Counted from the first letter of the stretch, positions 1 through 11,200 are shown. The stretch is 64,000 bases of DNA from Chondrus crispus (GCF_000350225.1 NW_005178610.1:1-64000), one strand, 5' to 3'. The notes: generated from the letters alone by a model not told the origin. Program-made: numbers and translations.

Positions 1-1
1 C

Positions 2-2158
2 ATCAACCAGACCCTAATGCAATCCGCTCGCGCAGCGCTCCAACACTCGCGGCTCGACGATACTCATTGGGAAGACGCAGTCCGGGACGCAGTCTTCAAG
101 TACAACATGATATACCACAAAACCATCTGCACTTCACCCCATGAAAAAGTTTACAACCACAAGCCAAACCCAGCCCACATGTTCACCTTTGGACAACTGG
201 GCTTCGCACCATTCCATCAAGACAAAAAGAAAAAGCTACAACCACGCGCATTTCCATCACGCTATATGTACGGCATCAACATGACCCATATCATGGTGTT
301 CAGCATCGCCAACAACACATACCACCAAATCCGCTCCATTGACTTCCGACCTTACTACAGACAGCATGACCCCACAATACACCCCCACAAAGCATTCCTC
401 ACTCAGCCCAAACCAACACCATCCCCGCACGCACATACACAAACCACCCCCACCACCCCTAACCCCAAATCACTAACTGCTGCGCGCAGGTACGCCGACG
501 CAGCACTCTGGCAAAAAGCTCATGACGCCGAACTGGATAACCTTGACAAAAACCACACCATCAAATGGACACCGAAATAACAGATCCCAGATAATGCGCA
601 ACTAAATCCCCTGATGATGACGTACAAGTACAAACGCCATGACGACGGCAGCATACAATCTCGGAAAGCTCGCTGTGCCGTCAGAGGCGATTGTATGACA
701 CCACACAAACACTACAATCCAGAGCAAACTACTTCATACATGGCAGACCCTGCCACAATACGTGCCGTTCTTGCCATTGCCGCCGCATTCAACCAGCCCA
801 CTGAAACCCTTGACATCACTGCAGCCTACCTCCACGAGAAATACCAACACGATCAGCCAGTTTATATCCGCCAACACCCCAAATTCGACGGATCCTACAA
901 ACACCCCGGCCGCCATGGTATCCTCATCGGTAATCTCTACGGCACCCCGCCTGCAGCCAACATCTACCTCACCCAACTAACCACATTCCTACTCTCCCAC
1001 GGTTATACGCAATCACACCACGACCCGTGCCTCTTTTACAAGCTCACTAACACCACAAATGTCATCTTTACTGTTAGCATAGATGACTTCCTAGCCACGG
1101 CAACTAACCAACTTCTACTCGACGAACTGCACACAATCCTCTCCACCAAATACACAATCAAGCGATTCCCGAACCCCAAACTCCTCCTCAACTGGAAACT
1201 GCAACGTTTCCCAGACGGAAGTATTCACATATCGCAACCACACACCATCAGGTCCATTCTCGCAAAAATACAACTATCCGAATGCAACCCCAAACCCACT
1301 CCCTACATCGCCACGAAGAACACTCTAAACAAAAACGCCGAAACGCCCCTAACTGACGAACTGCACAACTCATACAGACAACTCGTAGGCGACCTGCGAT
1401 ACGTCGCAGATTCGACTCGCCCCGATATCTACCATGCCACCAATCTCCTATCCACGAACATGCACAATCCCACTCAACACCACTGGTCCGCCCTTAAGCG
1501 GCTCCTCAGATACCTCAAACATACTAGCACGCATGGAATCCACTACAACTGCAACCCCACACCTTTGCAAAGCTACTCAGACGACGATTTCGCCAGCACG
1601 AAAGACCGCAAATCATACTCCGGCATCGTCCACACACTCGGCTGCTCCCCCATTGACTAGTCCTCAAAGAAGCAAGCAGTCATTGCGCTGTCCACATGCG
1701 AAGCCGAGTACATCGCTGCTACTTCGACGGTGCAACAAACCGCATGGCTGCGACGCGTTCTACAAGATGTACAACCCTACAACACCGACCCCACCCCATT
1801 ACATGTCGACAATCAAGCAGCTATTCAAGTCGCGAAGAACACATGCCCAACGAAAAAGCGCAAATTCATCGACATCAAAGAGCACTTTATCCATGATCAC
1901 CTCAAGAAAGGGACGATCGTCATTCGCTACATTCCGACCAAAGACCAGCTAGCCGACCTGTTCACCAAACCTCTCCACGGACAGCGATTCACAGACCTCA
2001 CTGCTCAACTTAACATCATTGCACCCAAACCCTCCGCATTGCGCAGTATCCGTGAGAGGGGGGCTGACAGACCGCACACACACACCATACTCACAGATAC
2101 TACCAACAATGCTACTCTAACAGACCGCACACGTGTACATCCAATGGAATCAGTATAA
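2..2158 (+). pseudogene. Ty1/copia pol remnant (integrase tail, RT, RNase H)
   Basis: One reading frame runs from the end of integrase (to about base 230), through a Pro/Thr-rich linker, into reverse transcriptase (from about 500) and RNase H (from about 1570). This domain order is diagnostic of Ty1/copia. The RT active-site box near 1067-1092 reads SIDD instead of the usual YVDD. RNase H shows the acidic SYSDDDF segment, STCEAEY, VDNQAA and IDIKEHF. Two stops interrupt the frame, TAA 578-580 and TAG 1658-1660. The second falls where copia RNase H normally has Trp before SSKKQ, so TGG to TAG is the simplest origin. The 5' part (gag, protease, integrase core) lies outside the window. The element is dead as it stands. 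Confidence 0.85.
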
Positions 2159-2366
2159 GTAGCATGTAGTGGAACCCAACACAGGAGGTAAAAGGGGTCA
2201 TCGTTCCCACATCACCTACCACTCCAGGTCGCCCAATGTCTACAACCGTAAAGCGTCTGTCTGCTTTTGCAACAGCAAAAATCACAATACTTGGATAGCC
2301 TTTGTAACAACGGTACTCATACAGTTGCTCTTCGGGACAAGTCATCCACTTGATATGCGTCCCATC
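2065..2366 (+). repeat. candidate 3' LTR of the copia remnant, cut by the next element
   Basis: A purine run (2053-2063) inside the end of the pol frame looks like a polypurine tract and is followed one base later by TGACAG, a plausible LTR start. A short repeat ACAGACCGCACAC occurs twice within it and a TATA-like TCAGTATAAG follows. The matching 5' LTR is off the window, so the LTR cannot be confirmed. The sequence runs straight into the chromovirus LTR at 2367. Confidence 0.3.
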
Positions 2367-2542
2367 TGTAGTATAACCCCCCCTTGGGGCATTTTAGTTA
2401 GATTAGATCAACAACGGGATCCAATAATGTACAGCCCGATGCTCTACAGTATTACCGAGCGTGGCCACGTGTACCCCTCGGGTACCGAGCGCACACGTGT
2501 ACACGTGTACGGCCGGGACGGAAGCGCGCACACACACGTGTA

Positions 2543-2614
2543 CTGTCAGCCTCGATGGCTGACAGTATTACAGTACGGTCCGATCTGCACTACAGTACTT
2601 CGGTACTGTAGTGC
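2543..2614 (+). other. two conserved LTR hairpins
   Basis: First stem: CTGTCAGCC (2543-2551) pairs with GGCTGACAG (2557-2565). Second stem: GCACTACAGTAC (2587-2598) pairs with GTACTGTAGTGC (2603-2614) across a TTCG loop, the hyperstable C(UUCG)G type in RNA. The first hairpin recurs in the solo LTR at 3143-3165. The second recurs with compensated or changed loop bases near 3200-3220 and at 63932-63957. Confidence 0.6.
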
Positions 2615-2625
2615 TATAGATTGTT

Positions 2626-2652
2626 TTGTGTATTAAATATGGAGCGGACCGG
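2626..2652 (+). promoter_or_regulatory. candidate LTR core promoter
   Basis: An A/T-rich box ATTAAATAT is followed directly by GGAGCGGACCG. The same block occurs at 3246-3262 and, on the - strand, at 63891-63910, making it one of the best-conserved parts of this LTR family. Its position after the two hairpins and its TATA-like start suggest the promoter, but no transcript evidence is available. Confidence 0.3.
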
Positions 2653-2976
2653 CGGCGGTGGAGGAGGACAAGCACGGACTTGTCACCCACCAACCGTCAA
2701 GGTCCGACTTCCCGCTTATTCTAAGGTAACGCTCGCTAATTACCGTAGAGCGGCACCGAGCGCGGGTTGAGGACGCGCGCGGCACGGCCACGAGCAGCCC
2801 CCGCCTCCGGCCGTCGGTACTGGATCGTTACCCAGTACCGCGCCGGGGCGTCGAGGCATCGAACCGCTCGCGCGTGCCCGCGTCCTCCCCGCCCCGCTCT
2901 ACCACGCTACCCGGGCCCGCTGCCCGCTGCCGTTAGCTGGTGTCCCGCTTCACCCCCGTCTTCCCGATCGACAAGG

Positions 2977-3645
2977 TGTAGCATAACCCCCCCTGGGGCT
3001 TTATTTTAGATTAGATCAACTCAGAATCGGATCAGTTACTGTAGGGCTCGATGCTCTACAGTACCACCACGTGTACCCCCAAGTACAGGGGCGCACGTGC
3101 ACACGTGTACGCGCGGAACCGAAGAGCGCGCACGCACGTGTACTGTCAGCCCCGATGGCTGACAGTATTACAGTGTCGACCGACCGCTACAGTACGTCGC
3201 TACAGTACATCGGTACTGTACTATTATGATAGGTTATTATGTACATGAAATATGGAGCGGACCGGCGGCGGGGAAGGGCGACAAGGACGGACTTGTCGAC
3301 GACCGACCGCCTAGGGCCGACTCCCCGCTTATTCTAACCGCGCGCCTTCGCCTTCGCGCGCGTTAGACGACACCGAGCGCGGGTAGAGGATGCGCGACGC
3401 ACGCCCCCGAGCCGGATCCACCTCCGCCCGTCGGTACTGGATCGTTACCCAGTACCGCACCGGGGCGTCGAGGCGTCGATCCGCTCGCGCGTGCGCGCGT
3501 CCTCCCCCGATCCCGCTCTACCACGCTACCCGGGCCCGTGCTCCGATTCCGTAGCGGGTGTCCGTCTTCCCTTGTCTTCTCCCTCTCGAGGGTCTCCGCA
3601 AGAACTGAGTATACACCCCTCTCCGTTGGGGGTGTTTATACTACA
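2977..3645 (+). repeat. solo LTR nested in the chromovirus 1 LTR
   Basis: A 669-bp LTR of the same family, starting TGTAGCATAACC and ending TTTATACTACA. It is flanked by the identical 5-bp sequence CAAGG at 2972-2976 and 3646-3650. Directly after the right copy the interrupted outer LTR resumes. No internal retroelement sequence is left, so an element inserted here and was reduced to one LTR by LTR-LTR recombination. Confidence 0.88.
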
Positions 3646-3650
3646 CAAGG

Positions 3651-3702
3651 GTCACGGTCGAACTGTGCATACACCCCTGTCGCTGGGTGTGTTTATGCTA
3701 CA
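3651..3702 (+). repeat. 5' LTR of chromovirus 1, last part
   Basis: The final 52 bp of the outer LTR, ending TTTATGCTACA and followed by one base and the primer-binding site. With 2367-2976 it makes an LTR of 662 bp, matching the 669-bp solo LTR. It contains a hairpin of the form ATACACCCC...GGGTGTGTTTAT that also ends the other copies. Confidence 0.8.
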
Positions 3703-3703
3703 G

Positions 3704-3721
3704 TGGTCTCCCGACCTAGAA
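3704..3721 (+). other. primer-binding site of chromovirus 1
   Basis: TGGTCTCCCGACCTAGAA begins two bases after the LTR end. The TGG start fits pairing with the CCA end of a tRNA; which tRNA cannot be told from the window. The same 18 bases occur at 25904-25921 after another LTR. Confidence 0.65.
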
Positions 3722-3781
3722 TACCCTGGAGTTCGATCTCAGAGAAGACTTCCGCTTCCCTCCGCGACCGATCGCGTCGAG

Positions 3782-4708
3782 ATGAGTCAAGAGTTCGAGC
3801 CCTCGATCCGCTCCGAAGCAGCGGATCCGACTCCGGCCGCTGTGCAGTCCCCATCCGCCCCGTCTGGCGACGGCGACGCAGGTCCTCGTGACCGCGAACC
3901 GTCGCTCGGATCCTCCGAAATAAAAGCGCACCGGGACCTAGGGGACCTGACCCAGAGGGCGGCCCTAAACACGTGGTTGACGGCCGAACTGGACAAGCGA
4001 ATCCCGGCTGCCGTGAAGGCGCAATTGACAAGAACGCTCCGAAAGATCGTCGAGGATCACAGTCGGACCCTCGTAAAGAGCGCCGTGGACGAGGTAGTCG
4101 GACGCGGCCCCTTTTGGGACACGATCACTTCAACCGTGGGGGACGTTACCCGTGCAGAGGTGCGCGCTCGAGTGCCGCAGGCAGAGCACCCGACGTTGGC
4201 GACAACGGAGGTACTACTGCCGTCGCTGATGCTCGGGAACGCGCGGCCGCAGTACCCCCAAATGGGACGTGAGACCCCGTGGGATTGAGAAGAACGCGAT
4301 GGCCGGCTTCAAGCCCAAGAGATGGGACAGCCACACGCGTCGGAGCCGGTGGCGTGGCAGACGCAGAAGTACCTTAGAAAGACCAAGGGCAAGGGATACG
4401 AGACCGACGAATCGGAAGCTAATGACGCCACGAGAGACGAGACAGATTCCTCTGAGGACTATATTGAAGTAGACGTGCGGCATGTGCGTCGGGTTCGCCC
4501 CCTAAACGACCTCTTTAAAATGGTCATGGATTACCGCCGGCATCGGCTGCAAATCCGTTCCGGACGATGCAACGCCAAGGTTGCCAGCACGGTTTCGAGG
4601 GACGGAAAGCGGATGGCTCTACAGATGAAGGGCGTGACCTTCAGTGGAGACGACCTGATTGCGGTGCTAAATTTTCTCTCCAGGTTTACGGCGGCGTGCA
4701 ACCAGAAC
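3782..4708 (+). pseudogene. chromovirus 1 gag, N-terminal part
   Basis: The first ATG after the primer-binding site opens a gag frame. It has an acidic, Pro/Ser-rich N-terminus and a helical segment (LTRTLRKIVEDH). After the TGA at 4286-4288 the same frame continues into a charged stretch and the conserved RPLNDLF, MKGVTFSGDDLIAVLNFLSRF block. That block matches RPLNDLF and HTFSGQDPIAVLGFLARL in the gag of chromovirus 2. The frame ends at 4708, exactly at the insertion point of chromovirus 2, and resumes at 16678. The single in-frame TGA and the insertion make it non-functional. Confidence 0.8.
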
Positions 4709-5348
4709 TGTGGAATAACTACCTTCGTCCCGACCACTCGGAAACGAGGGGGGTTAGAGGTAAGGGAGCGCGCACCGATGAGTAACCCACGCGCGAACGC
4801 AGACCGTACGGATGGACTCGAAAAGAGGGAAGGCTCACGTGGCCGGTGACGCGCAGCCGGTCGGTAGTGTTAGATCCGGACGGCCGGTCACGGGTTAGAA
4901 GCCTGAGACTAAAAGGGAAACCGGAACGGGATAGCAATTAGCCGTAAAGGGAGGGGAGGCGAGTCTGCCTCCTGTTTACTGGAACGGGGCAGGTGCCCCC
5001 GGTGTTAACCCCTCAGTGGGACGCCTGGACACCTGTCGCGCTACAGTAGCTGTTACTTACTGTATATCAGCTACTGTGCTAAATTGGCTAATTTGTGCCA
5101 TTAACTACTAATTACTAGTTAGCCACCGTACGGATTATACACGTGTGCCCGTGGCCACGGTCCCGGCTAACGGTTGTGGCACGTGTTACCCGTGGGCACG
5201 CCCGCTGTTACCGGCTGTCCCACGTCGGACCCTTGGGGTACTACTGTACACGGCGGCGGGCGCGTGTACGCCTGCTCGCTACAGTAGCACCCGCCCTCCC
5301 GGGCGGTTATCATCTCGCCGGGGGGTTGTGGTACGGAATTGTACTACA
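4709..5348 (-). repeat. 3' LTR of chromovirus 2
   Basis: 640 bp, TGTGGAATAAC...GTACTACA on the + strand, so it has TG...CA ends on either strand. It matches 16033-16672 at all but about four positions, all within the first 120 bases seen here (A/T, C/T and a two-base GC/AC-type change). It is rich in CACGTG-type motifs around 5130-5190. Confidence 0.92.
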
Positions 5349-5363
5349 GACCCCCTTCCTTAT
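5349..5363 (-). other. polypurine tract of chromovirus 2
   Basis: Read on the - strand, AAGGAAGGGGGTC lies directly against the start of the 3' LTR (TGTAGTAC). This is where the plus-strand primer of reverse transcription is expected. Confidence 0.65.
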
Positions 5364-5677
5364 TTCGCGACATGTCCCCGTCGCAGCCGATTTCTGCAAT
5401 GACCGGCTTGCAAGGGGCGCCCACCGTACGGAAAAGCCCGCGCCGACCGCGGGAACGCGGTCGGACTGCCGTCGACTCCATAGGGGAGCCTATGGAGTTT
5501 TTGGTATTTAACCGTGGCGGTTCCTCCGGTGCGGTGGCGGGTCCCCTCACGCTTCCCTTGTCCCCCACAACGAACCCCCCAACTCACCCCACAGCACACC
5601 CCACGACTCTCTCCACAACTACCACTATCCACGCCCTTCCTCACGCTTCTTCCCTTCTCTTTCCTCCTACCAATCCG

Positions 5678-7961
5678 ATGGCGGATCACCGCACAGAACA
5701 GGGACAGCCCCCACGCGAGCGGCCTCCCTCGGCGGCACCCGCGCCGGCGCTTTCGTTTCATCCGGCGCGGTCTTCGCGCGCCGGGGACCAGCCCGCTACG
5801 GGTCCCTCTGACCGTCCGGCGCGGCTCGCGGGTACCGGCGGCCTCCCGTCTCGGGGCCCTTCTCCCGACGAGCGCGGGCCCTTGCCGCGCCCCCTAAGAT
5901 CAGCCCCGGCTCCCCAGGTCGGAGAGTTGACCGTACTGAGGCGGTCGCCCGACTGGCTCGCAGCTGCGGGACGCCCCGCAACCGAAGGGGGAACTCAGCC
6001 GGCGCGGCCTGATCCGTACGCGGTGACGCCCCCGGCGGCGGCGACGCAGCCGACAGGTTGGCTCCGCGCCGGGGTGCGTTCCGTCCGGTTCCTGTTGCCA
6101 GGGAGCGATTTGCCCCACCGGGCGTCACGGGGTGGTCGGAACCCCTCGCAGGGGCAACCGCCGGTGACCGTCGATGCCTACATCGGTACGGCCTTCCCCG
6201 ATTCCGCCCGGTTTCAAGTCATCCCGAGGCGGAGGGGCATCCGCACGCCCTCCCCTCGCGGACGAGTTCGTCAAGAACACCGCTCGGCTGCGTGGAGGAC
6301 CCGTTGGCTCCATGCACCGCATCGGGTGATGGCCGACTCCCGTTCGGATACGTCCGCTGCGCGGGCGAGGAGCAGTATCACGCGCAGTTGTTCGGTCTCT
6401 TGGAGCGGTTCGGCGGGGATGTGGATCCCAGGCCCCGCGTCCAACTGGTGGCCTTCCCCCGCCCGTTAGACCGGTGGTACAGTGTGGCCAACTGCGCCCG
6501 GTGGGGTGAGAATACCGCCAAGGAGAGCCGACTGCGGTGGCGCCGCGTGGATGCCTATTTCCACATGTGGCACAGCACGGAATTCTTCGAGGTCCCCCTG
6601 TCGGCCCGGGGTCAGTTATACCCCGCCTTACCGGACGGATGGAGTAGCCTCGAGGCCCCGGAGTACCTCTGTGTCCCCACGCCCAGCGTGCTGGCGTACG
6701 TCGCCGCACGCTGGAAGCCGGTGGGTCCATTCGGTCGGGATGCATCGGCGGGGACGCGCCGTCTGATCGATGCGATCATCCTTTCGGAATGGGCCGTCCT
6801 GGCCTTGCTGTGTTTTCTACACGCCGCACGGGACGGCCTTCCGTTTTTCACAAGGTGCCCGGACCCCCGCTTGGCAAGCCGGAATGCGAATGACCGCGGC
6901 GAGCGGGGCTCATTCTTCCGGTTATCTCCGCGGCTTTTGCAACTCATCCGGTCCGTCGGGGTGGCGGCCATCCTCGAGGGTACGTCCTTCGACCCGACTG
7001 GCGCCGAGGCCATCCTCGACTTCTCCGAGCGGTTGGACTGGTCCCTCCCCGAGCGGGGCGACTTCGCCTGGTACAGTTGGGCCCGCGGGTGCTCCCTGCG
7101 GATGCGGCATTGGGATGGAACCTCGGCGGAGTCCGCCAACTGGTACGAGCCCCTGCCGGACGCGGATACCGCGTCATACGGCGCCGTCATTGCCTCGGGC
7201 GACGGATGGGGCGCGGCGGTCACCTCCGCCAGGGCCCCCGTCGAGCCCTCAACCGAGTCGTTGCCGGTCACGGCGGCTCCGCTCTCGCCGATGCCGGGTA
7301 CAACCGGCACCACGGAGGGTGTTCCAGTCGGTCCGTCGACGCCGCCGGAAGTGGCCGTGCCGGTGGGTGCGGACTCCCCGCGAGCCATGGAGGAGGGAGA
7401 GCCCGTGGCGGGATCTGCCCCGGTGGCGACCCCTCCCGCCGGCCCTATTGTAGAGCCGGCGGCGGTAAATCTGCCTGAGGTGGCCCCCGCCTCGGCACCA
7501 GACTCCACCGCTTTCCCCGTCAGCGATATGACCGGGACGGGGACTCAGACCCCTTCGGTGGTCGCTGATGAAGCCTCTAAGGGCGCACCGAATGGAGGGG
7601 CTCCTGCTGCGGTTCCGGACGCGCAGGCTGCCCTGCGCGCCCTGCAAGTGGAGTGCGGAGATGCGGGTGTACCCGCGCCGCTCACCCTTGCAGCGGGTTT
7701 GACGTCCGCGCGAGCTGGCTGGTTGAGGTGAGCCAGCTCAAGGCGCGGGTGGCGGGCCTCCAGTTCGCGATCCGCCAGCGGGACACCTGCGAGGACCTTC
7801 TGCGGGGTGAGACGATGGCGCGTATCCGCGCTGCTCAGGACCACCTCGCAGTATTGAGCGAGCAGGTGGCTGCCAAGAGACCGTACGGTTCGGTCGATGT
7901 CGACCCCGCGGGCCCGACGCAGGGGACGGAGCCCTCCGCCAAGCGCCAGCGTCGCGACTAA
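5678..7961 (+). pseudogene. antisense accessory gene of chromovirus 2
   Basis: Lies between the chromovirus 2 pol and its 3' LTR but on the opposite strand, starting about 330 bp from the LTR. An ATG at 5678 opens a Pro/Ala/Arg-rich stretch. From about 6290 a second frame carries the core: EEQYHAQLFGLLERF, EFFEVP, YLCVPTPSVLAY, FLHAARDG (about 6814), GTSFDPTGAEAIL (about 6983), DWSLPERGDFAWY. A Pro/Val/Thr linker follows, and after a frame change near 7690 a coiled-coil-like segment and a basic tail SAKRQRRD ending at 7961. The core matches the gene at 22321-24494 in chromovirus 1. The family is not recognised. The basic tail suggests a nuclear protein. At least one frame break means this copy is probably broken. 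Confidence 0.7.
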
Positions 7962-9315
7962 GGCCGGTACCGGAGGCGGGGAGTGTAGCGAACCGCCTCC
8001 GGGGACCAAGTCCCTTCCTTTCAGTAAATGAGTCCTTCTTCTCCTGGCTCCCTCCTTGGCCCTGTCGCTCGAGTTCGCGTCCTTCTTCTCCTGGCCCCTA
8101 CGGGTTTCCCCGAATTTCATCCTTTCCAGCCGATATCGGTTGTCCGTCGGCTCCGCGGGTCGCGATAGGTGGACCCGCGGTTTTCCCGACGTGGTCCCTA
8201 CGACGGCCGTTGCCCGCCCGCTGTCACCGCAGGGCGTCATCTCCGCGCAGAGGTTCGGTACCCCCAGCGTGGGGGAAGGTACCCCCTGCCCACGCATTTA
8301 AAAACGGGGCCATCCCTCTGGAAGCAGGGGGGTTTCCAAAGAACGGTGGTACTGTATCCCGCTCTGGTCGAGGTAGGGCGGGGCCGTCCCCGTCCCCAAA
8401 CCTTCCTGGTGGTCCATATGGGCGGTTTTTTCAACTTGGCACCCCCGGACGCGGGCGGACCCGGGGAGTGCAATGCCGTCAACGGGAGGGGGTTACGATT
8501 TTTTTCCACCCTTCTAGGGAGGAAAACGGAGCCCCCCTTTGGGCTTAATTAAAAGCCGGCGGTCGGAGTCACCTCCTTGCCATCCAGGGCCCTTCCGCGC
8601 CGGGTCAATCCGGCGCGGGGCAGCGGTAGCGCACGGTTGGCCGCGCGCTCTTGCGGTGGCGGGTTACCGCAACGGGTGCGGCCTGTGGCCTACCCCCGGG
8701 GTTACCCGTCGGGGTGAGATCTTCCCGACCGCCGGGTCGGGGGTACCGCTGCGGGTTTCCCTCCGCGCTTCCATGTCGGGTTGACGCGTACCGCGTCCCG
8801 ACGGGCGGGCGACCGCACTATCGTCGTGACGGGTCATTGCGGGGGCAGGTTCCCGTTCCCCCCGCAGCACCCGGTGCGCGTCCCCATTACCGGCTTGGGG
8901 CGAAACCGGCCTTTTCCTTGGTAATTTCCGCCTGCTTTTTCCTTGCGGTGGATGGCTTTTCGCCGTTTTGACGAGCTCCGATTGGGTGTTCTCCTTCATC
9001 GGAGGCGCCGCGATTCGCCGCCGCTGCTCTGCGGACCACATCCGCAGGGGCACGGTTTCTGCCATCCAGTCGGTCGTGGGTCGCTGCGCCCTTGAGCGCC
9101 CGGCGAGGGCTCGCCATGACAGTATTTCCGCACCGGCATCCCCCCGTTCGGTCTTGTCCCCCGGGTGCTAACCCAGGCTCGGAAGAGGGCTACACTTTTA
9201 TCCACCCCGAGGGGGGTGAGACGTAGCCCGCCCGAGTGTTTCCTTGGCCATCGTCGCGTCGGGTCGCCCCGCCGGCGGGTCCGTTCCATCCGCGCCGGGC
9301 CTGTCCCGTGCGGTT
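7962..9315. other. gap between the converging ends of pol and the antisense gene
   Basis: 1.35 kb of GC-rich DNA in which no conserved domain is seen on either strand. Short open stretches exist, as expected for GC-rich sequence, but none matches the corresponding spacer of chromovirus 1, which is only 461 bp. It may hold overlapping 3' ends of both transcripts. Confidence 0.5.
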
Positions 9316-10509
9316 TTAGCGGTGGCGCGCGGTTGTCCGCGCGCGCCAGAAGCGGTCGATGAAGGGTTGCGGGAGGCCTTCGGCGGGTTCCCAGGTATCG
9401 TCCGCTGGGGTAAAACCATACCAGCGGACCGTGTACTGGCTGCCGCTGCGGGTCTCCCGGTGAGGGACCAAGTGGTCAACCACGTACTCCGCTGGCGGTT
9501 CGGGTGTTCCCGCCGGTGGGTCCGTTGTCGGTGCGGCCACAATGGGGTCGTGGGGTCCCCGCGGCATCTTGGTTACCCGATCGATGCTCACGCGGTTCGA
9601 GACCCTGTCTTGGTCGACGACCACTGTGGCCTCCGTGGCGGATCGGACCCGAAACGGGCCTTCCGTTTTCGGTAAGAGCTTGACGGAGGGTCCTCCTCAG
9701 TCGCTCGGTAAGTCTCCCCGCTCGGCGCTCGTCAACGGCCGCGGTGGACGGTCCACGTAGACAAAATCTCCCACCGCAATGACCGGACGGAAGCGCACCT
9801 TCTTAGCGAAGTCGGCTTGGTACCTCCTCTGCGTCGCGGTTAGTTTCACCCGCGTGCGCTCGAGGGCATCCCGGAGCGTCCGCAACGTCGCGCGCTTGTA
9901 TTGTACCGGGGTCCGCGGGTCTTCCGTGTGGGATCCGGCGTCCTGCGGTACAGTACCGGGCAGTGCCAATCCGGGCTGTGATCGCGTCAGCACCAGGTCG
10001 AACGGGGTTGTCTCCGTTGACCGGTAGACCTGCGTGTTATACGAGAAGGTCAGGGGCTGGATATACTCGTCCCAGTCCCTCTGATGCTCCTCGACATACT
10101 GTCGGAGGCGCTGCACCAGGGTGCGGTTGAACCGTTCGGTTTGCCCATTTGTCTGGGGGTGATAGGCGGTAGTCAGGTAGCGCCTCACCCCCAGCAAGGC
10201 GCACACCGCGTCGAAGAACTTGGTGGCAAATTGTGGTCCGTTATCGGTTAGCACGTGACGAGGTGCGCCGTATACGTAGACCCAATTGTCCAGGAAGGCG
10301 TTTGCCACGACCGACGCGGTGGTTGTCCGTAACGGGATGCTGCGCGTCAGCTTCGTAAACCGGTCGGTCATGAAGATCACGTGGCGATTCCCGTGCGCCG
10401 TCTTCGGTAAAGGACCCAGCAGGTCCATGGCGACGAAATCCAGCGGCCCTGCCGCTGGGAATAGCAATTCCGTACGGTACTGAAGGCGTCGTTGGCCATA
10501 TGAGGCCAA
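9316..10509 (-). pseudogene. chromovirus 2 integrase core and chromodomain
   Basis: Retroviral-type integrase: first Asp in AMDLLGPLPKT, second in LTDNGPQFATKFF, Glu in TNGQTERFNRT. A C-terminal DNA-binding region follows and then a chromodomain (about 9330-9470: EYVVDHLV...YTVRWYGF...DDTWEPAEGL), which in chromoviruses guides insertion to marked chromatin. One in-frame TGA at 9697-9699 separates the integrase from the chromodomain; the frame is otherwise open. Upstream, the CxxC half of the N-terminal HHCC zinc domain seen in chromovirus 1 (CRSC) is missing, and the frame changes there. Confidence 0.88.
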
Positions 10510-11200
10510 TAATATTCTCGCCGGAGGGTATAATACATCCTCGTACCGCCCGGGTGTCCTGCCAGGCGGGGATGATGGGCGAGGTACAATATCTTCGCCC
10601 TGAGCCGTTTCGGTACAACCCGCTGCAGGGTCCCATCGAGGGAGGACTTGCGGACGACGAACCCGTATCGGTCGACGTCGTAGCGCAAGTCCGGGTTCCC
10701 CACGGTCTCGGCGGCCGCCCTACAGAAGGGGTCCCGGGCCTGCTCCCGAAGGAACTCTTCTACCGTTACGGATGAGACGTCGCGTTCTTCGGGTATAACT
10801 GCGAACGCGTGCTCAGCTCTCCCCGGGTCGACGGGGGTCTCCCAGTGTACGGTACCTTGGCGGGGGTTATGCTCCTCCTCTCGCCATTGTACCGCGAAAC
10901 ACGGGACCTCGTCGTCAACCGGTTCGGAGGTTGCGCCGTCAACTCGGAGGCGTGATACACCATCCGCGAGTTGGTGCTTAATACCCGGTCGGTACTGTAC
11001 GTCGTATTCGTACTCGGCTAGGCGGAGACGCCAGCGTGCTAGCCGGCCGGAGCTATCCGCCAGGTGGAGGACCCATCGGAGGGCCTCGTGATCCGTACAG
11101 AGGTCGAACGTGTTCCCATATAGATACGGTCGAAGCGTGAGGATGCTCCACTCGACAGCAAAAGCACTCCTTCTCGGTGGTGGTGTAATTTTTCTCGGCA
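10510..11200 (-). pseudogene. chromovirus 2 RNase H and integrase N-terminal zinc region
   Basis: Continues RT in a different frame. It shows the RNase H block FAVEWSILTLRPYL, CTDHEALRWVLHL and HQLADGVSRL, then the integrase HHCC start HHPRLAGHP...YYWPHMAND. The break from RT lies at a run of T where one extra base shifts the frame just before FAVEW. Downstream, sequence between MAND and the core-domain FPAAGP is lost relative to chromovirus 1. Confidence 0.85.

Larger units (their letters stand above)
2367..2976 (+). repeat. 5' LTR of chromovirus 1, first part
   Basis: Starts TGTAGTATAACC and matches the solo LTR at 2977 and the LTR at the right window end along its length. It is interrupted after ACAAGG by the solo LTR and resumes at 3651. 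The flank before it is CCATC (2362-2366), the expected target duplication, but the distal copy is not in the window. Confidence 0.8.

Noticed and set aside
4719-4937. An open frame on the - strand in the left LTR, also present in the right LTR at 16043-16261
   Set aside because: It is repeated only because both are LTR copies; it lacks coding features and overlaps the LTR.
5339-5677. Extension of the antisense gene upstream of the ATG at 5678
   Set aside because: It would start inside the LTR. The sequence is Pro/Thr low-complexity without a motif.
8000-9300. Several open frames of 60-130 codons on both strands
   Set aside because: GC-rich DNA gives long chance frames. None resembles the equivalent region of chromovirus 1 or a known domain.
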